From: Dastarcus helophoroides
Taxonomy: Eukaryota > Arthropoda > Insecta > Coleoptera > Bothrideridae
Direction: 5' to 3'
Assembly (NCBI GenBank): GCA_028583605.1
Contig: CM053327.1
Span: forward strand, 26,151,629 to 26,215,628
Length of the DNA: 64,000 nt
Position numbers and translations under genes: made by a program. Shown one piece after another: positions 31,410 through 42,725 of this stretch. Numbering within the stretch: the first letter of the stretch is position 1; each line of letters starts with the position of its first letter. The notes beneath the pieces are model-generated. The model had not been told where the DNA came from and searched no databases. It was given only the letters and a program-made list of their open reading frames with translations.

Positions 31410-34400
31410 ATCTAACTATCGGCAAATGCTTAGTTTGTTTCGAAATTCAACAATCCGGCTGTTTGAAAAATGAACATTAATTCTGTAGAGGCGTCGTTAT
31501 CTAATTTTTTAGGAATCTTATTTGAGTTTTTATTAACTGTACACTTTTTACATCAGTTATGTTTTAGAATGTCTATGTTGTATTAGGACAGACCGTTTGA
31601 TTAGGGGAACTAATAATATAAAGTAGACGCAATTATTTTCATATTAGTTTCAAGGGTATGGGAATACAAATAATTATACGGCTAAATAATAGATCAACTT
31701 TGTGGTCCATTAGTTAGCGATCGTTGCTTTAGTCAAAAATTTTAATAAAAAACTCTCACGATTTTTACGTTTTATTTCTAAATTTTGTTATAACCTTGAT
31801 ATTCTGAGAAAAAAGTGAAAATCCACAAAAACCTTTTTTTTTTGTTTTAGTTTTGATTGTAAATTTGAGCAAATAAACGAATTGTGTGCAAAAAAGACGA
31901 AAATTCTATAAAAGGACCAATTTGGGGAAGAGTCTAAATTTATAAAGAAATATTTCTTTAGTAGAATTTTGAGGAAATAAACAAATTTATAGAAACGGAA
32001 AATGTCGAAGTTCAATATAAAAATTAAAATTTGCAAAAACTTTGGCGAAAAATTAAGAATTCACGAAAATAAAACGAATTTATCAAAAAATTCGAAAGTT
32101 CACAAAGGTCAAATTTTAAGAAAAAACTTGAACTTTTCAAAAAAATGGAATTTTATAAAAAATTTTAAAATTTCGAAAAACAATTTGGAAAATAATCTGA
32201 AAACTTCAAGAAAATCATCGAACCTAAAAAAAAGTCGAATTTTGAGATTGAAGTGAAAAAAATTTCAAACGAAATTTTGAGAAAAATAAATAAACCTTGG
32301 TAAATATTTAAAAAAGTTGAAATTTTCAAGAAATCTCGAAAATTCAATAAAAAATTCAAAACTTTTCAGGAAAAATTAAATTTTGGGAAAAAAATGTTAA
32401 GAATTGCAATTTCTAGAAGAAGGAAGTAAAAAGAATCAAAATTTTCAGAAAAAAATTTGAGAAAACTTGTAAAATAATTTCTAAAAAAAAGACGAATGTC
32501 GAAAAAACTGCACACCTCAAAAAACGTGTCAAACCTTTAAAAAAATTAAAAAAATTTAGAGAAAGTCAATTTTAACAAATAAAAAGTCAATTTTCGATAC
32601 CGAGCCAAACTTTGGAAAGAAAAAAGTATAAATTTCGACAAACAAATTTGACGTAAATGGAAATTTTTAGTGGTTTGTATTCTCAATTAGAAGATTTGAT
32701 CCTGGCATCCTAATTTTCGGAATTCCGGGATCCCGATCTTCGGGATCTCCGGATCCGACCGCTTTTTGATCCTGAAATTTTCGAGAATAAGTTTTTTAGA
32801 TCCCGGGATTTTCGAGATTGGCATCATTTTAAAAAAAGTTGTAATATACTGCACCCATCTATAGAAAGGCTCAGTGTCAATATTTTCAATAAAATTACTT
32901 GTCTATTATTTCAGTATAAAATAGAAAAGTTTTATTCCAAACAAGCAGCACTGTTATGGGTTTGTTTTGCCTGGTTTGAATTAAAATTGTTGTATCTTGA
33001 ACTTAAAGGTTTGGCGATGAGACAGACACCGGACGCCTTATTTTTCAGATTAAGGGAGAGCAAGGAGGTCAATAGAGTGTGACAAGGGCGAGACCAGTCA
33101 TAAGCTTCGTGACGTTACAAAGTTCCGATTTTTTTAAACAATTTCACCTTTTTAAAAGTTTCGAATATTTTCGAAAATTTCGTCTTTCTTGAAAATTTTA
33201 AGTTTTTGAAATTTAGATTTTAATTTCGATATTTTGTTGAAAAATTTAATTTTTAAAACATTTTGACATTTTTTAATAATTTCGCATTTTTAGAAATTTC
33301 GTTTGAAAATTTCATCATTTTTTAAAAATTTTTGTGAATATCAACTCTTTTTCCAAATTTCGTTCCTTTTCTTAAAATTAAAAAAAAAAATATTTCAGAA
33401 AGAGTCGAAGTTCACAAAAAGTTTAAATTTCGAGAAAAAGATTGATCCTTTTCTAAAAATTTTGACTTATTTAAAAGAGTTCAAAATTTTGCTTTTTTTG
33501 AGAATTTTGCCTTATAAAAGTTTTGATTTATTTTCGAAAATTTGGGCTCTTTTGAAAATATTGATTTTTTTTTAAGATTTCGTTATATTTTCAAGTTTTG
33601 TTTGAAAATACCCAAAATTAGGACTTTTTGACATTTTTGAACTGTTTTTAAAAGTTCGCTTTTTTGGAAATTTTCCAAATTATAAAAAATTTGGTTATTC
33701 CTAAAAAACTTTGAACTTTTTTGATAATTTTGGGTTTTCTTTAGTGTGAAGACTTTCCAAAAAATTCGTTTTACTCTGAAAATTTGACAGAAATTTTTTC
33801 GATTTTTTTCAAAATCTTTACCGTTTTTGAAATCCTATTCGATTTTTTTAAACTTTTTTGAATACAAATTTTTAAAACAAAATATTTTTTTCTTGAAATG
33901 TTCAAATTTTCAAAATGTCAATTTTGTCAAAGTGTTGAAATTTTTTTTTACAATTTCGATTATTCTTTGAAAATTTTGAAAATCTTAACTTGCTATAAAA
34001 ATGTTTACATTATTCAAAACTACGATTTTTTCAAAAATTTTACCTTTTTTTAAGAATTCTCATTCCTTTCAAAATTTTAACCTTTTATTTTTTTGAATAT
34101 TTCATTTTGACTTCTTGATTTTTCAAATTTCAACTTCATTTAAAAATTACGTCTTATTATCTAAAATTTAGACTTTTTTAAAAATTTCGTTTTTTAAATC
34201 TCAATAACTTTCGTTTCGAGTTTAAATTCGAAGTGCAGACGGTTTTTTGGAAATGCTATTTTAAAACTTGGATTATCTTAATAAATTCCATATTTTTGCC
34301 AAATTTGTACTTAAAAAAATCTTACTTTAACTTCAATTTTTTAAACTTAAAAATTCGAGAATATTTTCTATAGATTTTAAGTTTATCGAAATTTCTATCT

Positions 34401-34589
34401 TTTTCTGGAACTTCCCAGTTTAAGTTCAAAAGTTTTATTTTTTTTTAAAGCAAGGGTAATATTAAAATTGAAAGGTTAAATTTAAAATTTTAACTTTTTT
34501 AAAATTATGAATTTTTTCGAAAATTTCGCCTCTTTTTCAAGTTTTAGATTTTATGAGATCACCGATTTACTCAATGTTTGAATATTTTT
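31410..34589. other. Gene-free low-complexity block with strand-composition switch
   Basis: From 31.8 to 32.66 kb the plus strand is A-rich (GAAAAAATTTC-like), and from about 33.1 kb it becomes T-rich (TTTTTGAAAATTTCG-like). Between them at 32700-32820 is a GC-richer patch of repeated GGGATC/GATCCCGG words. No gene was seen. Confidence 0.45.
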
Positions 34590-34801
34590 TAAAATTAAAA
34601 TACAAATCTTGTCCCCCAAGACCAAATAAGATTAAAAAACACAACAGAGGTTGCTCTAAAGCATTTCTATTGAGTATCTCTCTGAAGATGAGAGCTTAGC
34701 TATCGAAACGCGTTAGAGCAACCTCTGTTGTATTTTTTAATCTTTCAAAATGTGTATTTCAATTTTTGAAGATAACCAAGGAACAGTCCGTTCCACCAAA
34801 A
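34590..34801. repeat. Palindromic PLE-associated repeat, copy 6
   Basis: Both arms are present, from AAAATTAAAATACAAATCTT to AACAGTCCGTTCCACCAAAA. The plus strand carries the best-kept hammerhead-like motif of the family (34678-34718). The left arm has a degraded counterpart (GCTCTAAAGCATTTCTATTG). Confidence 0.88.
34678..34718 (+). ncRNA. Candidate minimal type I hammerhead ribozyme (best copy)
   Basis: Stem I is CUCU (34678-34681) with AGAG (34715-34718). The core is CUGAAGA (34682-34688) and GAA (34705-34707). Stem II GAGAGC-UUA-GCUAUC has one mismatch. Stem III is ACGCGU (34708-34713), which is self-complementary and so suits a dimeric ribozyme. The cleavage base is U34714. One extra U separates the core from stem II. 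Penelope-like elements are known to carry minimal type I hammerheads; activity here is inferred only. Confidence 0.6.
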
Positions 34802-36340
34802 TTTTTTAAAATATCTATTTTTTAAAGCTCAGACTTTTTTTGGAAATTTTAAATTCTATGAAAAGTTTGACATTTTTCAAAATTCCGACACCTTCTTTTG
34901 AAAATTTGGACTTTAAAATTTTGATTTGTTAAGCAAATTTGACTCTTAAAAATTTTTACTCTTTGAAAAATTTTGTTTATTTTTTTTAATTTTATCTTTT
35001 TTTACAATTTAGAACGTTTTGAAAATTTCATCTTATCTTTAATTTTTCAATCCTTTTTTGTATATCTCGTTTTTTCCAAAATTTCGATATTCCCCAACAT
35101 TTCTACTACTTTTCAAGATTGTGTCCCTTTTATTTTGAAATTTTTGAGTTAAATGTACCACTTTTCAAATTTTCTTTTTTTTTTGAAAAATTGAATGTTC
35201 CAAAATTTTAAGTTTTTAAAATTTTAAGCATTTTTAAAGGCTTTCTTTTCTGATAATTAAAATTTTCTTCAATATTTAAATTTTTAAAAAAACTTTTTTA
35301 AAAATTTGAATATTTCAAATTAAGATTTTTTTTAAACCATTTTTTTTAAATTGAAAATTTGAAAAGACTTTTGAGATTTCTTTAGAAAATTCTGGGATTT
35401 ATTTTTTCACTATTTTATAAATTTGGATTTTATTCAAAATTTAAAAATATGAAAATTTCGAGTTTTAATTTCAGAGATTTAATTTATTTGTAAATTTTAA
35501 TTTATTAGTTAAAAAGCCGATTTTTTTATTTGTAACCCTCAATATCGAAATAATCTAATAATATAATCTCAAAATCCTGGGATTGGAAATAAGGACTGGG
35601 ATCGAATTCCCTATTCCCCATCCTACTCGCATTGCTTTGAAGGCATAGTGGGGTTGCTGTTTGCTAGAGGATTGAACTTAAAAAAAAATTGTACTTGAGA
35701 ATTGAAATAATATCTAGATAACGTAATTAAAGTGGGAATATGAAAATTAAATTGCGTTTTTACCTCAAATTGTAAGAAATTCTAAGGAATTTAAGAAAAA
35801 CAAATTAAACAAATTTTGAAAAAAAAAACCGAAATATTAGGTAAAAAAATAATAAAAAAATGAAAATGTCCTCATTCTCCTGTTCCGTTCGCTGGTGTTG
35901 AGAATGGGGCTCATTTCTGAAGAAAATTTTGTGGAATTTCCAAGTTTAAACTTAGATTGTTGAGAAAAATCACAAGAACACAGAAACAAATTTTTAGTCG
36001 AAGTAAAATTCAAAATAAAAAAAAATTCGAACTAGAAAAAACCAAAATTTTTAACGAAAAAGAGTAAAACTTCTCACTAAACACCAACCATTTTTTCCAA
36101 AAAAAAGATCATGAAATGTAATTCGTTCCCCCGAAATTTCAACTATTATTTGCCGAAAAATAATATTTTTTAAACTCAAAACATTTTTAAATGTCCAAAT
36201 CTGAAGAGAAATATCAAAATTTTTAGGTGAACTGATACTTGTGAATCTTTTAAGATAAAAGTCTCAGTTCCGATTCCTATTCCTCGACAACTTATTAAAA
36301 TTTTAAATTTTGAGAAATACATCTAACAGGAAAAATGAAC
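34802..36340. other. Gene-free low-complexity stretch
   Basis: T-rich to about 35500, then A-rich; apart from the LINE tail at 35617-35700 nothing is recognisable. Confidence 0.4.
35617..35700 (+). mobile_element. Family-A LINE 3' tail scrap
   Basis: CCTACTCGCATTGCTTTGAA GGCATAGTGGGGTTGC and AGGATTGAACTTAAAAAA match the last bases of the family-A copies at 29240-29310 and (inverted) 45228-45300. Confidence 0.75.
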
Positions 36341-36699
36341 AATAGATAAATTAATCACAACACCGTATTACGTATTGTCTTTTTTGGGCTCGTGCGAGCT
36401 ACGATCGTGCATTAATTACTTGTGCCATTTTTGGTCCAAAGAACTTTTTCAATTGATTCACTTATGTGGGTCTAGGAGACCTTTTGACCTATTACCAATT
36501 CGTACATTATTGTACGAGAGCAACATTGTTTTTGGTTTTTGAACTTCCTATATTTATGATAATCGTCAAGAAAAATGTATGTCATCTGCAATTTTGCTTA
36601 TTAATTACATACAGTACGTGCAGGGTAACAAGTATGTGCGGTTAGTTAGATAATAAAAAAAGAGGAAGCCGGTGGATGTTGTTAGTTGAAGTTACCAAT

Positions 36700-36830
36700 T
36701 TCCTTCCTGTTCTATATAATATTTCATCTCGAGAATTAATAGAGAATTGTATACCATCGATTTGATTTGTGTGTATATCCGATATTTTTCGTAAATTGCA
36801 GATGTCTTGAGTGGTGTACTAAGTACAGAG
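36700..36830 (+). promoter_or_regulatory. Candidate promoter and non-coding first exon of the desaturase gene
   Basis: CTATATAATATTTC (about 36712-36725) is a TATA-like box. About 110 bases downstream AAGTACAGA is followed by GTAAGTG, a strong splice donor. The coding exon of the desaturase begins right after a splice acceptor at 42715, so a non-coding first exon must exist upstream. This is the best candidate I see, but the link is inference. Confidence 0.3.
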
Positions 36831-38289
36831 TAAGTGTAAATCGATATTTTTAACTATGTACTGCTTTTATTTTTAACTTTGCATTACTATATTTATTAAA
36901 TTTGGACTTAATTTAATTGTTTTAGTTTTATTTTAGAGCAACTCATTTTAATTTTTAAGCTGTATAAATTTTCACATTTTTTGTCATCAGTCTTCACTCT
37001 TGAGTGAGTATGCAGCTTAATTTTTTTAATTTTATTGCAATTTAGAAGCTTCTTTCATATTTCAAATTAGTGGTTGTGGTTAACTATTGATTGCCTTCAT
37101 CTTATACTACTACACCATGGATTACATATACTGGGATTGCTACTAGAAGGAAGTTTTTCGCTGTCCGTCTAAAATTACCTCTTCTTTATTGAAGATTGAT
37201 TTCTTCATATCTTCGCACATTTGGAGATTTGAAAGCCATAAAAATATCAACCAAATTCTCCCATTAATTAAAACGAAAAACAAAATGAAAAAACGTTTAT
37301 GCAATTCAGCTGATGTTTTACTTTCGATTCTTCTTCCTCCCAATGTTGCTGATCACCTCTGCATTTAATTGCAAGCTGCCGATAATCAACAATTACTTTT
37401 TATGCCTACATTTTAATGTCATAATAATTAAGATGTATTTAATAACACGTTTCGAGTGTCATTACTTCACGTAAAAATCTGGAGTTGTATTGTGTTAACA
37501 TCATCACTCGAGTTGCAATTTAAACAATTCGAGTACTAGGCAATCGCTTGCATAACATCATTTCGCCAGAGAATGTTTGCACTCTTGGTTTTGGGCAATG
37601 TTTTTTAATACGACATAACCACTTTCGTTTTAAATTGTTAATAACACACTCGGTTAAATGCAAAATCTTTTTAACTTTTTTCGCCTTTGACAAACAATTT
37701 TAGTGCGAAATAATCCTAAATATTGTCTTTCATGGTCCCATTCTTGGAACCAAAAATTTAATATGCAAATTGTGTCTATTTAAAGTAGTAAATAAAATTA
37801 TCCTTAGAAAATTAGGAATATTTCTGGTAAATTGTTCATTCTTAATCATATCAGGCAAATATGTGATTTGTTTATTTGAAACAAACGATGTTTTGGCTAG
37901 TGCAATAAAATCTTTTATTTTATAAAAGCAATTTATATGATATATAATTCCATAATTTTGCATAATATTTATTACAAAGTCCAGACTTAATTATTCAAAT
38001 TATAGCTATTATATGAACAGATAATAGTTTTTTTTATTCTACATTCTTGAGCAACATTATTAAGAAAACATTAAAATTTTTTAATACAGTGATAACTCAA
38101 AAAGTCCTCTTAGTTAAGGATTTTTTATATTAATGTTTTTTGCTACATTTAATAAGAAAAATGATTAAAATGTATGTATTCTCTAAATTTAGACTTTCCC
38201 AAAAAAGGTTAAAGTTTAGTTTTATGTCAAACTTTCGCGATTTATCCAAATTCCGAGTTTGGAAAACGCTTCATCCGAAAAAAAAAACT
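36831..38289. other. Gene-free stretch, probably within the desaturase 5' intron
   Basis: Less repetitive than most of the window. I see no coding frame that I can support, no repeats and no RNA gene. Confidence 0.3.
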
Positions 38290-38478
38290 ATACAGGGTGA
38301 GTCATTAGTAGGGTAAAGCTCTGTAACTCTTACAGATTCTTGGCTAGCAAAATATTTTTGGTACAAATGTACATTAGTATAAGACGCACATTCTACTATT
38401 CTATTTTTTAATATACAGGGAGAACATATACAGAGCGGTGCAGTAAAGTCGATTTTTTTAAATAGAACACCCTATATA
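38290..38478. repeat. Possible short inverted-repeat element (ACAGGGTG ends)
   Basis: CTATACAGGGTGAGTC at the left is inverted as ACACCCTATATA at the right, about 190 bp apart, with an internal ATATACAGGGAGAAC. No transposase and no clear target duplication. Confidence 0.45.
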
Positions 38479-38604
38479 TTTTCACATATTTGAATTTCTC
38501 ACAAAATGCTGATTAAAATGATATCAAACAATAGGGGTCTGTGGTTCACAGTTTTTGAGATAATTATAAAAATCCTAATATTTAAATAAATAAATAAATA
38601 AATT

Positions 38605-38987
38605 TTCTGGATTTAACAATGTTAAGGAACTCAGATGAATTTGAATTTTCAATTTATAGAAAACCTACGCATACAGATGTTACAATTCCAATTGATTCCT
38701 TACATCCAATTCCACACAAATTGGCAGCATATAAATCAATGATAAATAGAGTTTATATGGTACCAATGAATGAAGAAAATTTTAATCCAGAAATTAAGAT
38801 AATTAAACAAATAGCTTATAGCAATAGGTATTCTGAAAACACAATTAATTGATTAATATTTATAAAAGAACACATATTAGCTATTAATCCTATTTTTCCT
38901 AAACAACCAAACAAAAAAACAGACTATTTTGCTATTAAATATTTTGGAAATATCTCGAAAAAGATAAGTAACATAATTTCTCATACA
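38605..38987 (+). pseudogene. Penelope-like element, reverse transcriptase C-terminal part
   Basis: Translation from 38619 gives FEFSIYRKPTHTDVTIP, DSLHPIPHKLAAYKSMINRV and NEENFNPEIKIIKQIA, which is the region after the catalytic RT motifs in Penelope-like retroelements. A stop at 38850 is followed by more in-frame sequence (HILAINPIFPKQPNKKTDYF). The element continues at 41921 after a hAT insertion. The catalytic N-terminal RT part is missing, so this copy is 5'-truncated. Confidence 0.8.
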
Positions 38988-38995
38988 TCTCAAGC

Positions 38996-41912
38996 CAGGC
39001 CCGTAACCAGGATTTTTTTTCGGGGGGGGGGCTGCGATCCTTTGCTAAAACTACCTAGTCTTTGTTTGCGTTTAGGTTAGAGCTAAGAAGCCACGGTCCA
39101 ATACTACTTTACTATTAATATTATTATTGTATACATATATACTAAAATATAAAAAAATACACTAAAACCATTTCTACAGTCTAACTGTTCTAACATTGTG
39201 ACAAAGTAATTTAACAACAATCTTGCCTATTTATCTTAATTTAATTTCTAAATAAAAACAGATGTGTGGGTAAGATAATAAAACTACTCGAAAAATATTC
39301 GTTTTCTAAAATTTATCTCTGAACTGTCTTCTATAACCTGCTGCTGTATGAAAAATGCCTATAGAAAGTGCTCTATTTAAAGACATAGTTTGAAGTCAGC
39401 TGGAGAAAAATCATTTTTTTAACTTTTTTCAAATTTCGATTAAATTCATAATTTTAACTTTTATCTCAAATGTAAAGTTTGCACCTGAATATTTAGAATT
39501 TGGATATTCTTTCTAAATTCTGGAAGATTAGATGTTTTTTTTTTTAAGTTCAAGTTTCCTCTTAGCCTCCAACTCTTATAACTGGCAACAACTTCAATTC
39601 CTACGTTTTTTTATTTTGGGCAATTCTGGGAGTTATCGTTGCTATTTGAATTTGCAATGTCGAAATGCATTTGATTCTTCCGAATTTCGAAAAAAAGTTT
39701 TTGCTTTAAAGTTACTTTTCGTTTTTTTGTAAGTTTTACCTTTAATCTCAAAATTTCAACCTTTGTTGGATATTTTCAATTTGAATTAGATTTTTTGCCT
39801 AAGTGCGAAGTATGTTAATACATTTATTTTTTTTTCTTAATAATTCAAAGTTTGAAATCTTGGTATTTACTTCAAACCCACAAATATTTTTTTAAACTTC
39901 GATTCTTTCTAGAAACCTAAAAATTTCGCCAACATTTTTATGAAAAATGTCAGATATCGAAATTCTGAACTTAATCTTAAGTTTTTTTAATTTGGAATTT
40001 TAATTCGAAATGTCTAGAAAAGTCTACATTTAGAATGGACAAACTCTTTCTAGAAAAAGTTTAATTACGAACGTGTTTATACTTAAAAATGACCAAAATG
40101 CATTACTAAACATTTCTGAAAATATTAACTTTGTTCGAACTCGAAATTTTTAGTTTTTTAAATTCGAAATTTTAGAAATAAGTTGACATTTAGAATTACT
40201 CTCCAAATCCGAAGAAAAAAGAAGCAATATTTTTTGAAAAAAAAAGGTTTGAAGTCAAAATTTTCTAAAAAAAATCTCTTATTTCCATAGGATAAAATCT
40301 ATTAACCAAAACTCACTCAACACACTCAACATTTTGTCTTGAAACAAAATTCAAAAAAATAAACTTTAATATTTCCTGAAACTTTTAGTGTTTTCTGAAA
40401 GTGGCCAGGGGATTTTTTATACATTAAATGTCTAGAAAGAAAGTCAAAATATTTTGAAGAAGTCTGAATTTTGAACCAATCCTAATGTAAAAATTTTAAA
40501 AAATAAACTTAAGTCATTAAGCTCTTTTTTTTTTCAAAGTTATGACTTTAATCTCGACATTTTTAAACTCGTCGTAAAAAGTTGTTAAAATTTTATAAAT
40601 GAAGTTTTTCTAAAAATAGTGAATTTAAAGTTGAAATGTCGTGATTAAAAGTGCAATAAATTCTTAATTAAAGTTGAAATTTGATACCTAAGATAGAAAT
40701 TTCAATATTTTTTTGAAAGTTTTCACTTGGAATTCGAATTTTGGAGAAAAAAAATCGAATTTTCCAAATCGTAATCGAAATATAAACAAATCAACTTCAT
40801 AACAAAAAATTTCAAAATTTTTTATTATGAAATTAAAACTTTTTGAAAAAATTAAAAATTTCGAATTAAGCTAATGGGTTAAAGTTATTAAAAAAATCCT
40901 GAATTTTCCACCTTAAAAATGCTCAAGTTTTGTGTAAAACTCGAAATTTATAAAAGAATCGACATTTTAACCATTTTTTTAAAGTTCAATCGCCATATTA
41001 GAAAAATTAAAGAAGCAATTCATAAAAATAACTAAGTAAAAAATGTCTTTTCAAAATAATGGCTTATAAGATATTTTAATTTCTCGGTAAAGGGCCTAAC
41101 ATTCAAAATTTTATTCAAAAACCGAATTTAAGATTTAAGTTTTTAGATTCCAAAACTGTAAAACTATTATTACAAAATACAAGTTTTTCTCAAAATTTGG
41201 GGTTAAGTCTTGAAAAATCGCTTGTATAAATTTCCAGTTCTTCTTAAAATATTAATTTTTGTACAAAATAGGGAGTTAAACCTTGAAAAACTTGCAAATT
41301 CAACATTATTTTATTAAAATTAAAAACGTAAGATTGAAATTTCAATTAAAAAAAAAAGAAATTTCACGAAAAGTTTAAATTTTTCTAGAAACAAAATCTC
41401 AGATTTAAATGTCAAAATTTTGGAAAAAATTCAAATGAATTTAAAGTAAAAATTTTAAGATTTAGGGCGAAAATTCGAGAATGAACTCGAAATTTTAAGA
41501 ACTTCTTTATTTGAAAATGTTATACTCCTTCTGAATATCCTGAGTATAATCTAGAATCTATTATTTTTTTTTAGTTTCGACCGAGATATTAAAATGTTTG
41601 TTTCTGTTAATTGTGAGTTTTGGCCTGTTAATGCCTTTTTAAAAGATTATTTTACCTTTTTGGTGCCTTCTTTAACTTTTCGTTTTTGCCTAATTCAGCA
41701 TTTTGCTCACCTTTTTACCTTGCTTGATTGTGCTTAAAATCCGGTGTCTAATGAAAAGAAATGGCGCCAAATTTAAAAAAAAACATACTTGCATTTCAAT
41801 ACGAAAACAAAATGATCCATTAAATAGGTTGCACATCTGGAAAATTCAGTTCTATCTAGTGTGAAGCCAAAAACTTTCGGGGGGGGGCTAGCCCCCCCTG
41901 GTTACGGGCCTG
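38996..41912. mobile_element. Non-autonomous hAT element, 2917 bp, inside the PLE
   Basis: The ends are CAGGCCCGTAACCAGG and CCTGGTTACGGGCCTG, perfect 16-bp inverted repeats. They are flanked by an exact 8-bp target duplication TCTCAAGC (38988-38995 and 41913-41920). Next to each end is a run of G (CGGGGGGGGG) and a C run. The interior is AT-rich low-complexity sequence with AAATTTCGA-like words and no transposase frame. It splits the PLE between its RT and GIY-YIG parts. Confidence 0.93.
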
Positions 41913-41920
41913 TCTCAAGC

Positions 41921-42500
41921 GACACCTAGCTTTAAATCATATAATTCGTTAAGTAACATGATTTTTTAAGCAAAAGAAATAACTCCACGACTTAGTAAAT
42001 CTGTATTTATAAATTGAATTGCTACGACTGTAATGCTGTATACATAGGACAAACATCACGAAATTTTCATATTAGGTACAGCGAACATCTTGCCGCCTTC
42101 AAAAATCAACATCCAGAAAGATCAAATTTTGGAAAGCGTCTATTAGAAACACAACTTAAACTTACATGCGCGAAGTATTACATATTTGTAATAACACTAA
42201 AAAACTTAATTTCTTGGAAGCCATAGAAATTTAAAAACATTTACAATCTAGTCAATTTACACTTATGAACGAACAACTTGATCTTCTGAACACACCTCTA
42301 ATTGAAGCTTTGGACGAGAATTTGGATTAAACGGAATATACGTAGGAGTCTGTGATCCATGGAACTTGTTAGCATAACAACGGCTAAACAAATTGCTGGT
42401 ATGACCGCCGATGATGCAGTAATGCGAAACCTGGTCCGGTGTTAGCAAATATTTATCGAAAACTTGTGGAATTTTTTAAATTTTGTTGCGTTTTTATCGT
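41921..42500 (+). pseudogene. Penelope-like element, GIY-YIG endonuclease domain and 3' end
   Basis: The frame from about 42014 reads NCYDCNAVYIGQTSRNFHIR and YSEHLAAFKNQHPERSNFGK, a GIY-YIG nuclease with the YIGQT motif and the conserved Arg of NFHIRYSEH. PLEs use this domain for target cleavage. Frameshifts before and after it break the reading frame. A hammerhead-like motif follows at 42404-42440 in the expected 3' pLTR position. Confidence 0.85.
42404..42440 (+). ncRNA. Hammerhead ribozyme-like motif at the PLE 3' end
   Basis: Stem I is ACCG (42404-42407) with CGGU (42437-42440). The core reads CCGAUGA (42408-42414; U4 changed to C) and GAA (42426-42428). Stem II is GCA-GUAA-UGC and stem III ACC-U-GGU. 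The cleavage base is C42436. The geometry is the minimal type I hammerhead of Penelope-like elements; the core substitution probably inactivates it. Confidence 0.6.
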
Positions 42501-42664
42501 TAATAAAGTTTAATAGTTGTGAATGTATAAAGTAACATGAAAGCAAGTAAACGTCAGCCAGTATCGAATTAAATTTTAAAACAGATGATTTGTTGCTAAT
42601 TAATTAGATTAATGTGGCGATGATAGTTCCGGCGAAGTAAATATAGCGTAATTTTTCTAGTTGT

Positions 42665-42681
42665 CGATGTGGTAAAGGGGT
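42665..42681. repeat. Fragment of the 474-664 foldback family
   Basis: GATGTGGTAAAGGGGT matches the terminal repeat of the element at 474-664. It lies 35 bases before the acceptor of the first coding desaturase exon. Confidence 0.5.
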
Positions 42682-42725
42682 GTTTTGCTGCTTATTGAAT
42701 AATTTTATATTTCAGTTAATTTTCA

